Below, piece by piece: positions 47,801-55,484 of a stretch of DNA of 64,000 bases. Numbering within the stretch: the first letter of the stretch is position 1; each line of letters starts with the position of its first letter. The stretch is from Aerococcus viridans (lineage in GTDB: Bacteria > Bacillota > Bacilli > Lactobacillales > Aerococcaceae). Position numbers and translations under genes: made by a program. The DNA is taken from assembly GCF_002871935.1 (NCBI RefSeq), contig NZ_PNHQ01000002.1, positions 1 through 64,000 of the forward strand, in the 5' to 3' direction. The notes under the pieces were generated by a model. The model did not search any database. It was not told the DNA's origin and saw only the letters and a list, made by a program, of their open reading frames with translations.

Positions 47801-49329
47801 GCTTCATAAAAGTCTGAAGTAGCACTGTTACCTGCAAAGCCAAAAGCTTCAGCAGTTTGCATAAGTGCTCCAGGCATAGTCTCTTGTAAGGTCCGCCAAG
47901 ACATCATATCTACCTTACCAGTAGAAAGCATCTGAATGTATTGATCTAAACCACGACTTGCATCAGCAGTGCTTGCGCCACTTGCCAGAAAAGCATTATT
48001 CAACGCAATAGCAGCATCAGTTGAGCCAGACAAATCACCCGTAACGCTTGTTAGACGTTGTACGTTCCCAGTGATATCGTCTAAAGTGGTGGGTAGACCA
48101 TCGATACCCTCTTTCAGCTTATCGGTAGCTGACTGAGCTTCTTCCGAGCTAAACCCCCACATTTTCATGATTTTCGGGAACTGGTTTAATGTATCAAATC
48201 GAGATATGGCGCTATCTAAAGACCCCGTAATGGCGCTAATCGCCTTTCCGGCTATATTAGCTAAGCTAAAGGCACTAGCTAATTGCATTACACTGGAGGT
48301 TAGTCCATTGGCGCCTTTAGAGCTTCTAGCGAAATGATTAGAAATGCTATTAAGCGTGCTTGTCGCTTTTTTAGCCATGATGTTTAGCCCGTTGGTAAAA
48401 GCGTTAGCCATCCTATTCGCTACATTCCCTGCCACCCTAACCAGAGGATTAAGGGCGTTCGCTACTCGATTCGCAGCGCTTAATGTGCCTCTTACGATGC
48501 TGTTTAAACCGCTTAAGAACCCATTAGAAAAGCTAGTCCCCAGTCGTGAACTGGTTACCGCCAAACTCGCAAAAGTATTAGAAATTATACTGCTAGAGTT
48601 TTTGGCAGAAAAAGCCATACGGCTGAACCCCATAGAAATACTTTGAAAGGCTCTTGCGAACGGTGCGCCCAGAGATGAATTTACTGCTGAGCCAATACTC
48701 TTTAAAGTTGAGGTTGTAGCGCTACCTAAGTCTTTTAGCGCTGAGCCAAAGCCTTTTGATAAGCTACTGCCTATTGTAGAAAATCTAGCTGATACACTAT
48801 TTAAGCTAGAAGCAACGCTTTGCCCAAAGCTCGTCACAGCATTAGACATAGACAACATCAAATTATTCCAACTGCTAGATGAACTCGTACCTAGCCTTGT
48901 GAAAATCCTACCGATTTTGTCTGTAACGTTTTGAACGTCCCCTCCAAATTTGCTAGCATACTTTGACATGTTTTGAAACATCGTGCTTAGAGAGTGTGCA
49001 GCAGTAGTTGAAGCATGCTTTATGGGAACAGAAATTGAATCAGGTATTTTCTTAGCAATACCCGACGTCATACGCTGTATTTGACCCATCGCAATCTTCA
49101 ATCCGCCCGAAAAGCCTTGGCCAATCTTTGAACCTAAGCTAGATGAGCTTGAAGCTAGCGAATTGAATAACGACATTAGTTCTTGGACCATTTGCGAACC
49201 GCTTTTGCTCGCCGTGTTTTTCGCTACATCAAAAGCTTTTTGAGTTGAATTCACCACTGTAGCCATAGCCTTCTCGTATCCACCTAAATCCGCTCCTATA
49301 AGCGCTTGTATTGAGCCATCAAATGCCAT
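44833..49329 (-). CDS. tail tape measure protein
   Basis: 1498 residues. This protein sets tail length and helps inject DNA. Residues about 1-330 are alanine/serine-rich helix, then a TP901-type tape measure domain (FPKIMKMWGFSSEEAQ to TFDQFQDKLIELNEG). A hydrophobic segment near 620-720 is followed by about ten repeats of the kind LPQLIQSGIQIIMNLVQGI (46320-47110). A run of 11-residue repeats with MATGVN, MANGVN and SSGVTGNAQSM comes next (45700-46230). AGGAGG precedes the ATG. Plus-strand open frames across it are shadows. Confidence 0.95.
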   Translation of the reverse strand: MAFDGSIQALIGADLGGYEKAMATVVNSTQKAFDVAKNTASKSGSQMVQELMSLFNSLASSSSSLGSKIGQGFSGGLKIAMGQIQRMTSGIAKKIPDSISVPIKHASTTAAHSLSTMFQNMSKYASKFGGDVQNVTDKIGRIFTRLGTSSSSSWNNLMLSMSNAVTSFGQSVASSLNSVSARFSTIGSSLSKGFGSALKDLGSATTSTLKSIGSAVNSSLGAPFARAFQSISMGFSRMAFSAKNSSSIISNTFASLAVTSSRLGTSFSNGFLSGLNSIVRGTLSAANRVANALNPLVRVAGNVANRMANAFTNGLNIMAKKATSTLNSISNHFARSSKGANGLTSSVMQLASAFSLANIAGKAISAITGSLDSAISRFDTLNQFPKIMKMWGFSSEEAQSATDKLKEGIDGLPTTLDDITGNVQRLTSVTGDLSGSTDAAIALNNAFLASGASTADASRGLDQYIQMLSTGKVDMMSWRTLQETMPGALMQTAEAFGFAGNSATSDFYEALKSGEITFDQFQDKLIELNEGTEGFAEQAKTATEGIRTSFQNLKNAVTVQLQGIMDAIDKSLADNGLPKMAEMINMAKGAIQQFGGEVQSVVPGIVSSLASLEKVNIFQLLALPLIPTAIGLLGSVGTAIGGIGSILVGTLAPAFVNLGGTITAFSAGTATLGQVGVKAFGALTSSVLSFAGVALAALGPAAILGLVVAGLGIVNNAFGNEISAMLSTVTEKGPQVITNFVNGIVSQLPQLINSGTQLVAQLAQAISANLPAIIQGGVAIINSLVRGIGQNSASLISSALQVVTSFVSSIASALPQLLATGMQFLVQLTQGILQNIPQIVASAQQILMSFVNSLNANLPTIIQSGIQIIMNLVQGAMQLLPQLIQVGAQAIVTLIQGLVANLPLILQGAVQIVGQLISGIGQALPNIIQSGMQVISALFSGLVQALPQLLGAGLQIIAQIAIGILTNIPSIISAGWEIIKSLGMGILQAIPDLISGVGEAIKGAFTSIWDAVTGKTKEAGVQVGTDTAAMATTVQTNTSAMANQSALDFSSMNANATAQTSLMATGVNSDINAMQSNAVLDTSAMATGVNANMQTMQANAKTNSSLMNTSVTADAQNMMNNAITATSGMSSGVTGNAQSMLSGVTSQSGQMQLGTVADASTMASGVANQSANMSSQTVSNATNMANGVNSATQGMGSDVASNFNKMSSDVSNNLNKMKSNAQSALTAIQNTFKSGLSNISNSTRTAFSQINSQVQNSMNRVRNSIRQSISQSVSATRSGMSSLVSAFRSGMSQAVSQAQSGANRIVSTFRAMRGPMTGAGIFAMSGLTSGIMSGAGSAIAAARSIANRVTATIRSAMKIHSPSRVMMEIGEFISEGLGVGMLDMINYLVKSASQVADSVTEAMTPQAPNLDFINGFKREYATAVANQSADMDSTITANGRIIDNGLSSDINEAQRRIDEVELAKHKTYVHNEIIGDRIQTTVDEIRGRKENKANYFGG

Positions 49330-49344
49330 ATACCGTCCTCCTTT

Positions 49345-49632
49345 CTAATCTTTATTAAAGATATTATTTGCTTTCTGAATTAAGTCACCAAACCCTGTGC
49401 TAGGCTTGTTTTCTTTTCTGTTTCGAACGAAAGCGACCTCGATAGATCTTTCAACCTTACGTCGATTGAAAAGGTCAGTCGCTTTAAGTTTTTTCTTGTT
49501 CATCGCTGTACGGACGTTTAAAGCTAGTACAGCCAAGCGCTCCTGTTCATCGGCATTCTTGTACGCTAGACCTTTTTGAACAGCCTCAAGCTCATATCTT
49601 GTGTAGCTCATAATCTGGTCTATATCTGTCAA
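49345..49632 (-). CDS. tail assembly chaperone extension (gpT-like), expected by frameshift
   Basis: The frame is in the -1 register relative to the preceding gene. It stays open upstream through and beyond the stop of that gene, reading TNERRLEIITASAKVGLTD just before the listed TTG. No ribosome binding site precedes TTG at 49632. Phages of this type make the long tail chaperone by a -1 ribosomal frameshift, so this frame is most likely translated as the C-terminal part of a fusion. Candidate slip sites are CGA-AAA at 49728-49733 and AAA before the stop at 49656. Confidence 0.65.
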   Translation of the reverse strand: MTDIDQIMSYTRYELEAVQKGLAYKNADEQERLAVLALNVRTAMNKKKLKATDLFNRRKVERSIEVAFVRNRKENKPSTGFGDLIQKANNIFNKD

Positions 49633-49655
49633 GCCGACTTTGGCGCTAGCAGTGA

Positions 49656-50111
49656 TTATTTCAAGGCGTCTTTCATTCGTGAAACCAACCGCTGTACTGC
49701 TACCACTTGAAGTTTTGAATTCTCGTCTTTTCGAGCTTTCAGCATTTCTGTGCTCTGCTCCATATTTTCGATATATTTCAAAATCTTCGTCTTGAAAAAA
49801 CCGCTCTCGACCATCTCACTTTTTAGGTCTTCAAAAATCTGAAGATATGTCTCTTCTTCATTCTCTGGGTCTACCTTAGCCTCAATAGCTTTGATAGCGT
49901 CATCTTCTGTAGCAGTTTTATCCGCCAATTGAATTAAATCGGTTAAAGCTGTATCGTCGCAATCTAGTACTTTTAAAAAGAATGCCCCAACCCCATCGGA
50001 ACCTCGTTCGCCAGTTTCTTTGTCTTTAGTGCCTAATCGCTTGTTCATTTTGAACATCAGAGCGTAGTTAAATTTAATATCTACCGGTTTGTTTTTAATT
50101 AAAAATTCCAT
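49656..50111 (-). CDS. tail assembly chaperone (gpG-like)
   Basis: 151 residues, beginning MEFLIKNKPVDIKFNYALM and mostly helical and acidic, as in phage tail assembly chaperones of Gram-positive siphophages. It lies between the major tail protein and the tape measure, which is the diagnostic position. It would bind the tape measure during tail assembly. AGGAGG is upstream of the ATG. See the extension frame at 49345-49632. Confidence 0.85.
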   Translation of the reverse strand: MEFLIKNKPVDIKFNYALMFKMNKRLGTKDKETGERGSDGVGAFFLKVLDCDDTALTDLIQLADKTATEDDAIKAIEAKVDPENEEETYLQIFEDLKSEMVESGFFKTKILKYIENMEQSTEMLKARKDENSKLQVVAVQRLVSRMKDALK

Positions 50112-50138
50112 TTAAAATTATTCCTCCTAACAAAATTA

Positions 50139-50155
50139 GGGCGGAAAAACCGCCC
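50139..50155 (-). terminator. GC-rich hairpin after the major tail gene
   Basis: GGGCGG pairs with CCGCCC around five bases, with TAATTTTG after it on the minus strand. The weak T-tract suggests partial termination or 3' end stabilisation, keeping major tail mRNA high relative to the genes after it. Confidence 0.6.
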
Positions 50156-50166
50156 CACCTAATCAA

Positions 50167-50760
50167 CTATTCAGCCGTTTCATTCTCACGAGCAGTTTCA
50201 CCCTCACGAGTAATTGCATCATAGTCTCCAGTAGTCTCACCAGGGTTTTGGTAAGCATACACTTCATTTAAGATGCTCACTTCGTCATCAGTTAGAGGGA
50301 ATCGACCATCTTGTAAAGCACCTACCACAGATAGTTCATAGGAAAGCTCTACTAAGTCTTCAACTCCTGAAGCTTTCTCGATTTCAGATACTTTTGCATA
50401 TCCGAATTTAGTTGGATAATATTTTTTTGAACCTTCACCCTTAGCTACCGATTCGTCAACGACTACTTCCCACACTTTTACAGATTTACCTGTCTTTTGA
50501 GCCTCTTCTATCACTTCTACGGACTCGTCTGCAGGCGCGAAGTATTGAGTGACTTCAATAGTATGCTCATCTGTTGACTTCTCTAAAATTCGACCTTGTT
50601 GCGTTTGCTCATCCGTGAATTCTCCGCCCAAAGTGGTAGACCCGTCTGTTCGATACGCGGGTAAAATCGCTGCACTGCCTAATGGCGCGTCAACTGATTG
50701 AATGAAATAGAAAATTTTCTTACCGGTAATTGGTTTACCAGTCGTCATTGTAATTGCCAT
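50167..50760 (-). CDS. major tail protein
   Basis: 197 residues. Tail tube subunit of the TP901-1 type: MAITMTTGKPITGKKIFYFIQ at the start, then alternating beta segments (RILEKSTDEHTIEVTQYF, SVKVWEVVVDE, ELSYELSVVGALQDG). It ends in a flexible acidic tail. AAGGAG precedes the ATG. Its position between the tail terminator and tail chaperone genes supports the call. Confidence 0.88.
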   Translation of the reverse strand: MAITMTTGKPITGKKIFYFIQSVDAPLGSAAILPAYRTDGSTTLGGEFTDEQTQQGRILEKSTDEHTIEVTQYFAPADESVEVIEEAQKTGKSVKVWEVVVDESVAKGEGSKKYYPTKFGYAKVSEIEKASGVEDLVELSYELSVVGALQDGRFPLTDDEVSILNEVYAYQNPGETTGDYDAITREGETARENETAE

Positions 50761-50776
50761 ACTTTTATCTCTCCTT

Positions 50777-51160
50777 TTAAATTAAAGTTTTAGAAACACG
50801 CATAAAAATACGGTAGATTTCTCTACCTAAAGAGTCGTCTACCGTAATTTCCGCGTTATTAGTTACTTGTCTACCTAAGAGCTTTCTAGCTTTGAATTTG
50901 ACTTCTTCGGCGTGCGCTCGGTCCCCAATGGGCAGATAAATATCCACCATTTGAGAGATATCCTCCATCAAATGACCAGATTGAGCGTTTCGTTCAACGC
51001 TAGTATAAGTGCCTATCACGATTACTTCGTCTAACTGCTCGCCTAAATCACGTTCATAGTTCTCTAGCTCCTTAGTACTAAAAAAGACTGGTATCCCAAG
51101 CGGAGCCAGTCTTTGTTTTATCTCTGCTAAAAATAGCGTTGTGGGTGAGTATTCTTCCAT
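50777..51160 (-). CDS. tail terminator/minor tail component
   Basis: 127 residues. The C-terminal pattern RKLLGRQVTNNAEITVDDSLGREIYRIFMRVSK fits a family found between HK97-gp10-like genes and major tail genes in lactic phages, where tail terminator proteins are encoded. ATG at 51160 is 7 bases after AAGGAGG; the frame is open to 51178. The exact structural role is inferred from position. Confidence 0.7.
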   Translation of the reverse strand: MEEYSPTTLFLAEIKQRLAPLGIPVFFSTKELENYERDLGEQLDEVIVIGTYTSVERNAQSGHLMEDISQMVDIYLPIGDRAHAEEVKFKARKLLGRQVTNNAEITVDDSLGREIYRIFMRVSKTLI

Positions 51161-51174
51161 ATCCACCCTCCTTA

Positions 51175-51516
51175 TCAATTAAACATTCTCTTGAGTTTAT
51201 TCATCAGGACAGGAAATTCTTCTTCAACAGCCGGGTATAGAAAGGGTTGTGGGCTTTGTCGTCTTGTTCCTAACTCAACATAAATTGAGTATTCAGCCGG
51301 ACTAGAGACTTCCCACTGTAGCTTTCCCACTTTATGACTAAATATCGACATTGACATAAAACCTGTGTCCCATGGCGAGTAATACTTCGCTTTACGCTCT
51401 ATTCTTAGCGCTGACCGGTTAAGTTCCCTATCAACCATCACTTCAGCATTTTTGGTTTTCTGGTTGACGGATCTAATAAACTTCTCCAATCCTTTAACCT
51501 TGTAAGTAATACTCAT
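51175..51516 (-). CDS. HK97 gp10-like head-tail joining protein
   Basis: 113 residues, with ALRIERKAKYYSPWDTGFMSMSI and the AEYSIYVELGTRRQSPQPFLYPAV motif of HK97-gp10/DUF64 family neck or tail completion proteins. Its ATG overlaps the preceding stop (ATGA). Confidence 0.88.
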   Translation of the reverse strand: MSITYKVKGLEKFIRSVNQKTKNAEVMVDRELNRSALRIERKAKYYSPWDTGFMSMSIFSHKVGKLQWEVSSPAEYSIYVELGTRRQSPQPFLYPAVEEEFPVLMNKLKRMFN

Positions 51517-51800
51517 ACATACACCACCGTCGAATTCCTGTGGAATCGTAGTCCTTTGACTTGCCTTGTCTTTCCTTGGTACTTCACTTCATCAAAGCCC
51601 TCATAGTGACCTTGTAGATGCAATTTAAAACTAGCTAAATTGTACGAGCCGAAAAGACCCATTTGCTCATTATGCGTTAAACTTCCACGTTGGCAAGGGA
51701 CTACTAGGTCTTTGACGATTGACTTATATTCTCCAAGAGGGCCGTCGCTTTTAATTGTTTGAGTTATCTTAATGGTGACCCTATCATTATATATCATCAC
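51513..51800 (-). CDS. head closure/minor head-tail connector protein
   Basis: 95 residues, beta-rich small protein beginning MIYNDRVTIKITQTI, with a PCQRGSLTHNEQMGLFG segment. Similar proteins stand between head completion and gp10-like genes and act as head-tail stoppers. Function is inferred mainly from position. It overlaps the next gene by 4 bases. Confidence 0.72.
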   Translation of the reverse strand: MMIYNDRVTIKITQTIKSDGPLGEYKSIVKDLVVPCQRGSLTHNEQMGLFGSYNLASFKLHLQGHYEGFDEVKYQGKTRQVKGLRFHRNSTVVYV

Positions 51801-51808
51801 ACCACCGC

Positions 51809-52159
51809 CTAAAATATAACCCTGAGGTAGCCAGGCTTACTTAGGTCTTCAACAGGGTCAAAGTAGCCGGCTAGTATATCCTCATACTCAGATAGATATC
51901 CTGATTTCCACTTAAACGCCCGGCCTTCTTCAGAATCTTCGTTCGCCCCTTCAGAGTTAAGCCTGTTAAAGCGCACGACTGCTACGTCGCGTAGAATATA
52001 TTCGATATCAGGCGGAATATCTACAAGGGGCTCCGCTTTATGCGCATTGATGTACCCAAGAATCCGAGACTCAGAATCCGCTATGATTAGCTTGATTAGG
52101 TCATCTTGAGCTCTATCGGTAATACCTTTTAATAGCTTGACTTGTTCCAGCATCTCCAC
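51809..52159 (-). CDS. head-tail connector (gp15/gp6-like head completion protein)
   Basis: 116 residues, helical, with LLKGITDRAQDDLIKLIIADSE and IPPDIEYILRDVAVVRFNRLNSEG, the pattern of Phage_connect_1 proteins that sit under the portal. It directly follows the capsid gene. The start could be GTG at 52159 or ATG at 52153; GGAG is upstream of both. Confidence 0.85.
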   Translation of the reverse strand: MEMLEQVKLLKGITDRAQDDLIKLIIADSESRILGYINAHKAEPLVDIPPDIEYILRDVAVVRFNRLNSEGANEDSEEGRAFKWKSGYLSEYEDILAGYFDPVEDLSKPGYLRVIF

Positions 52160-52182
52160 TAATCATCAGCTCCTTTCTAAGC

Positions 52183-53268
52183 TTAGGCGCTTGCTCCTGC
52201 TTCCGAGCCTTCATCGATTGGTTCGTCTGCCTCGGCTTCAGTAGTCATTAAGTACACTAAGTTCGCACCCTCGAATGATGGTAGTGTAACCATTTCTGCA
52301 CGAGTCTGTTTATTAACTGGGTCAGTCGTCATTGTCGTAACAACAGCTACCCCTGTATTGACTACTGATACATCAACATCTTGACGAGAAGTTAAGTCCA
52401 TCTCTGCTGGAGAAGTACCATACACTGTACGTCCTAGTGTTTGATTAGGAATTAAAGTAACGTGCCCATCTGGAAAAATCTTATGAGCTTGTCCATCGTC
52501 ACCGACATTTGTTGCTTTCACGATTTCAAGTGTCACACCGTATTCGTTTGATAAGAATTCAGTCAATTCTCGGTTAGTCACATCCGGCGTTGCGTTTTGC
52601 ACGTTTCCTTTGATTTGGCGCTTAGTTGACTTAGCGTCACGTAGATACCCGAAAGTGCGGTTATTCATCACAGCGCCTTCAATCGCTACACCGTTATCCG
52701 CCATCTTATCAACTGCTTCTGCGATATCTTTTAGCGGTGTTGCGTTATCAGCGTCAGACCAGTTATTCGCTACTGTTCCTTTATTCTCTTCTGGTACAGA
52801 GTAATCGTATTCTTGTTTAACACCGTTTGAGTCGATTGCTAGTTTACCTGTTGCTAAGACTTGCATACGCATAGCTTGCACACGAGCTTGTGCTGCTAGA
52901 ATTAAGTTAGCTGAATCACTGAAGATTTTTGTTAACACAGTATCAATTAAGGCTTGGTTACCTGTCATCTCTAAGATTGCTAACTGTTGACGGTCAGACT
53001 CTTTAACTAAGTAACCTTCTTTGAAGAATGGCATACGTTCGCTATTCAACTCGATTGGCATACGGTCACGAAAAGTGGTACGTGTGTCAAACGCTGAAGC
53101 ACGTAATTGAACTGCTTTGTTACCTGAACCTTTAATATATTCTAATGTTAGACCCAATTGCTTTTCAGCGGGGAAAAGGCGTGCACCTAGAGAATCATCT
53201 TGGGTTGTAGTTGCCTCAAAGTACCCTACAACATTTTGAGCTGTTACTGCTGTTTCTAATAATGGCAT
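52183..53268 (-). CDS. major capsid protein (gpE family)
   Basis: 361 residues with the Phage_cap_E pattern: LGLTLEYIKGSGNKAVQLRASAFDT, RDRMPIELNSERMPFFKEGYLVKE, ANNWSDADNATPLKDI, and IFPDGHVTLIPNQTLGRTVYGTS. It forms the icosahedral shell. GGAGG precedes the ATG. It follows scaffold and decoration-like genes. Confidence 0.93.
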   Translation of the reverse strand: MPLLETAVTAQNVVGYFEATTTQDDSLGARLFPAEKQLGLTLEYIKGSGNKAVQLRASAFDTRTTFRDRMPIELNSERMPFFKEGYLVKESDRQQLAILEMTGNQALIDTVLTKIFSDSANLILAAQARVQAMRMQVLATGKLAIDSNGVKQEYDYSVPEENKGTVANNWSDADNATPLKDIAEAVDKMADNGVAIEGAVMNNRTFGYLRDAKSTKRQIKGNVQNATPDVTNRELTEFLSNEYGVTLEIVKATNVGDDGQAHKIFPDGHVTLIPNQTLGRTVYGTSPAEMDLTSRQDVDVSVVNTGVAVVTTMTTDPVNKQTRAEMVTLPSFEGANLVYLMTTEAEADEPIDEGSEAGASA

Positions 53269-53286
53269 ATTTTATATTCCTCCTTC

Positions 53287-53658
53287 TTAAATCCCATTGA
53301 CAAATTGAATATGCTTCAATTTTGTTTGTACGTTTGCTGGTGCATTCCCAGCAGGTAATCGGTCAGCTCGCACAGTACCTCGATATACTAATGCTGCTGT
53401 CGCATTTCCATCTGTTAAGTCAATATCTGAAAGTAAAATACCGTCTACATCTCCTGAAGCGCCAGTTGTTTGAGTGGCTAACTGGTCTCGGTCATTAAAG
53501 ATTGAACCGTCCACGCCTTTCAAGATTGTACCGGCTTTTAAAATTTTACGACCATTTTCAGTTACTGTTCCTGCTGTTGAAGCATCTACTGTGATTGAGA
53601 TCGCATCGTAGTCTAAGTTATGTAAGACCTCTAAGCCTGTTCCAAATACATTTGCCAT
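53287..53658 (-). CDS. head decoration-like protein
   Basis: 123 residues, rich in beta and small residues (TVTENGRKILKAGTILKGVDGS, DGILLSDIDLTDGNATAALVYRG). Such proteins between the scaffold and gpE-type capsid genes resemble lambda gpD-like capsid stabilisers. AAGGAGG is upstream of the ATG. The role is inferred from position and fold-like pattern. Confidence 0.75.
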   Translation of the reverse strand: MANVFGTGLEVLHNLDYDAISITVDASTAGTVTENGRKILKAGTILKGVDGSIFNDRDQLATQTTGASGDVDGILLSDIDLTDGNATAALVYRGTVRADRLPAGNAPANVQTKLKHIQFVNGI

Positions 53659-53674
53659 GTTTTAATTTCCTCCT

Positions 53675-54295
53675 TTAAAAAATTGTTCCATTTCGCTTAC
53701 CATGCTGTTTACCTAAGTCTGCACCAATATTTGAAGCTGTTTCAGCTTTAGTAGCTCCAAAGCCCGGTGTAGATTGTGCTAATTGGACTTTCACCTCATT
53801 GGCTACCGCCTCATTAAAGCGGTCTTGCAATTTATTTGCACGCTCGACTGCTTTTTCAACACTTCCTTCACCAGCTAACAGCTCTGCAAAGTCAGTCGGT
53901 AGGCCCTTATCTGCTAAATCTGCTTTAATCTCGGACACTAACTTTTCGCGTTTAAATTCTGCGCGTTCTTTCTCAAAATCAGCACGTTCATCATCTAGCT
54001 CTCGCTGACGTCGTTCTTCTTCAGAGAGTTGAGCATAATCCTTTTCTTTCTCGATTGCATTTTTAGCAATTTCCTCTTTTTGAGCCTCGAAATCAGCTTG
54101 CTGTTTAGCCAAAGCCTTTTGCACAGCTCTGTTTACTTCCGAATCCAATTGAGATTGTGTGAAGGTAGCCGGCGTCTCTGTTTTAGTTTCAGTGGCATCC
54201 GATGCTTCATTGCCAGTATCATTTTCAGTCGTAGCATCATTTTCGGCAAAAAACTGTAAATTAAACGGTACTAATGGTTGCTTTTCAATATTCAT
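53675..54295 (-). CDS. phage scaffold protein (DUF4355)
   Basis: 206 residues. A short PLVPFNLQFFAE N-terminal motif common to DUF4355 proteins is followed by an acidic stretch, then a long highly charged coiled coil (residues about 50-180), and a basic C-terminus typical of scaffolds that bind the capsid protein. It directly precedes the head genes. AAGGAG is upstream of the ATG. Confidence 0.88.
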   Translation of the reverse strand: MNIEKQPLVPFNLQFFAENDATTENDTGNEASDATETKTETPATFTQSQLDSEVNRAVQKALAKQQADFEAQKEEIAKNAIEKEKDYAQLSEEERRQRELDDERADFEKERAEFKREKLVSEIKADLADKGLPTDFAELLAGEGSVEKAVERANKLQDRFNEAVANEVKVQLAQSTPGFGATKAETASNIGADLGKQHGKRNGTIF

Positions 54296-54312
54296 CTTAA
54301 AATTCTCCTTCG

Positions 54313-54433
54313 CCCACGCTAGTGATTAGTCGAAATAAAGTTCTTAGGTTCTCAGACTGCCACACTTGCCTCGTCAGGCTCGCTAGTCAGCTTTGAATCT
54401 AATCCCCTACAACGCTCTAAACCCACGCTAGTG
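54313..54433. repeat. direct repeats in the gap upstream of scaffold
   Basis: CCCACGCTAGTG occurs at 54313-54324 and at 54422-54433, with a shorter CGCTAGT at 54381, and an inverted CACTAGCG in the adjacent terminator at 54482. The 194-base gap 54296-54493 has no protein with a convincing start; a 28-codon frame from 54437 on the minus strand lacks a good ribosome binding site. Confidence 0.6.
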
Positions 54434-54479
54434 CTCATATTTACCCAGTTTATTGACTTATGGCAGGTCAAAACAAAAA

Positions 54480-54500
54480 CCACTAGCGATTACCTAGTGG
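54480..54500 (-). terminator. terminator before the scaffold gene
   Basis: CCACTAG pairs with CTAGTGG; TTTTTGTTTT follows on the minus strand. The stem overlaps the last codons of the gene at 54494-54901. Head genes downstream then depend on readthrough or antitermination. Confidence 0.7.
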
Positions 54501-54901
54501 TCTACGTCGTATTCATAATTGCTTTTTTCTTTTATAGCTTTAAACAGCTCTACATCTAAATAGTCAATAGTAATAGTCAATCTGTTATTAGGGTAATCAA
54601 GGCGTTTGTCGCACGCTTCAAACTCTTCGTCAATTCTCACGTCTGTAATATATTCAAGCTCACGAATTCGTTTTAAAGCTCGTTGCACTGGTTCAGGCTG
54701 CTCTTTATTGTTTTTACTTTTATAAGCTAGGTCACCGTATGAGCCAAGCACTGTATAATCACTGTGAACAATAAGCTCATCATCGAAATTAAAAGGAATA
54801 CTAGCTATTAGTTCATAGGTGTCTTTTTTAACTACATCGATAAAAGTAATTCCTTTCTTATCTGCACCCACTGTAGTCTTAATATATTTATCCGAAATCA
54901 C
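54494..54901 (-). CDS. phage protein, unknown
   Basis: 135 residues, acidic, mixed alpha/beta; no family recognised. It contains one clear helix-rich segment (EPVQRALKRIRELEYITDVRIDEEFE). It is one of four small genes inserted between the minor head protein and scaffold, followed by its own terminator, which marks the block as cargo (moron-like). AAGGGG lies upstream of the ATG. Confidence 0.7.
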   Translation of the reverse strand: MISDKYIKTTVGADKKGITFIDVVKKDTYELIASIPFNFDDELIVHSDYTVLGSYGDLAYKSKNNKEQPEPVQRALKRIRELEYITDVRIDEEFEACDKRLDYPNNRLTITIDYLDVELFKAIKEKSNYEYDVDH

Positions 54902-54917
54902 ATTCTCTACCCCTTCC

Positions 54918-55100
54918 TTAAGCTAAATACTCGATATCATATCCCGCTATATTCATCAGACTAAATACCGCCGTGCGCGCATTTTCGCTGTCTCTATCGA
55001 TATTGGAGAACTTAAATATCTCATCTGTTTCCTGTATAACCTCAAGGGCAATATCAAATTCAAGTACTCCGCCGTCAAATAGATATACGCTAACTCTCAT
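54918..55100 (-). CDS. small phage protein, unknown
   Basis: 60 residues, beginning MRVSVYLFDGGVLEFDIALEVIQ; no family recognised. ATG at 55100 is about 7 bases after GAGGAG and overlaps the preceding gene; an in-frame ATG at 55115 lies within that site. Confidence 0.65.
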   Translation of the reverse strand: MRVSVYLFDGGVLEFDIALEVIQETDEIFKFSNIDRDSENARTAVFSLMNIAGYDIEYLA

Positions 55101-55290
55101 TGGCATACTCCTCATAAATTAAGCCATGAGAATACTCGCCATCTTTAAACACCAGGTAGCCACCATTGAGTAAATGCGAAATATCATTAGCAGTTAAATA
55201 AACGTTATGTCTACCCCAGTATTTATCATGCTCTTTTTCTAACTCTTGCTTAGTTGCAACATGTTTTATTTCCCCAACTTTGTCTCGCAT
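55090..55290 (-). CDS. small phage protein, unknown
   Basis: 66 residues, charged, no membrane segment; no family recognised. AGGAG is upstream of the ATG. A possible 11-codon mini-frame ends just before it and overlaps its ribosome binding site, which could couple translation. Confidence 0.65.
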   Translation of the reverse strand: MRDKVGEIKHVATKQELEKEHDKYWGRHNVYLTANDISHLLNGGYLVFKDGEYSHGLIYEEYANES

Positions 55291-55343
55291 TGTATTACAC
55301 TCCTAAAGCTCTTTGCTGGTCAAGATACATTTAGATCACGCTC

Positions 55344-55484
55344 CTAGTGTTTATCGTCCCTCTCATTACCTAGGCCGAATATAATTAGTAGTACTATCCA
55401 AAACCAATCGAGATGAATATAGCCTAGATATCTTGCGATTAGCACTAGTATTGAGATAATTTGAAAATACGTTAACTTTCCCAT
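55344..55484 (-). CDS. 46-residue single-span membrane protein
   Basis: Reads MGKLTYFQIISILVLIARYL then GYIHLDWFWIVLLIIFGLG and a short charged tail NERDDKH: two hydrophobic stretches. GGAGG is 4 bases before the ATG, and the start overlaps the end of the minor head gene. Function unknown; small membrane proteins in such phage cargo blocks sometimes affect superinfection. Confidence 0.6.
   Translation of the reverse strand: MGKLTYFQIISILVLIARYLGYIHLDWFWIVLLIIFGLGNERDDKH

Noticed and set aside
45179..48646. Several plus-strand open frames of 60-100 codons across the tape measure gene.
   Set aside because: They are antisense shadows produced by the repetitive alanine- and serine-rich coding sequence; no start sites or family features.
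54350..54437. 28-codon minus-strand frame before the scaffold gene.
   Set aside because: Weak ribosome binding site and rich in repeated sequence; more likely noncoding.
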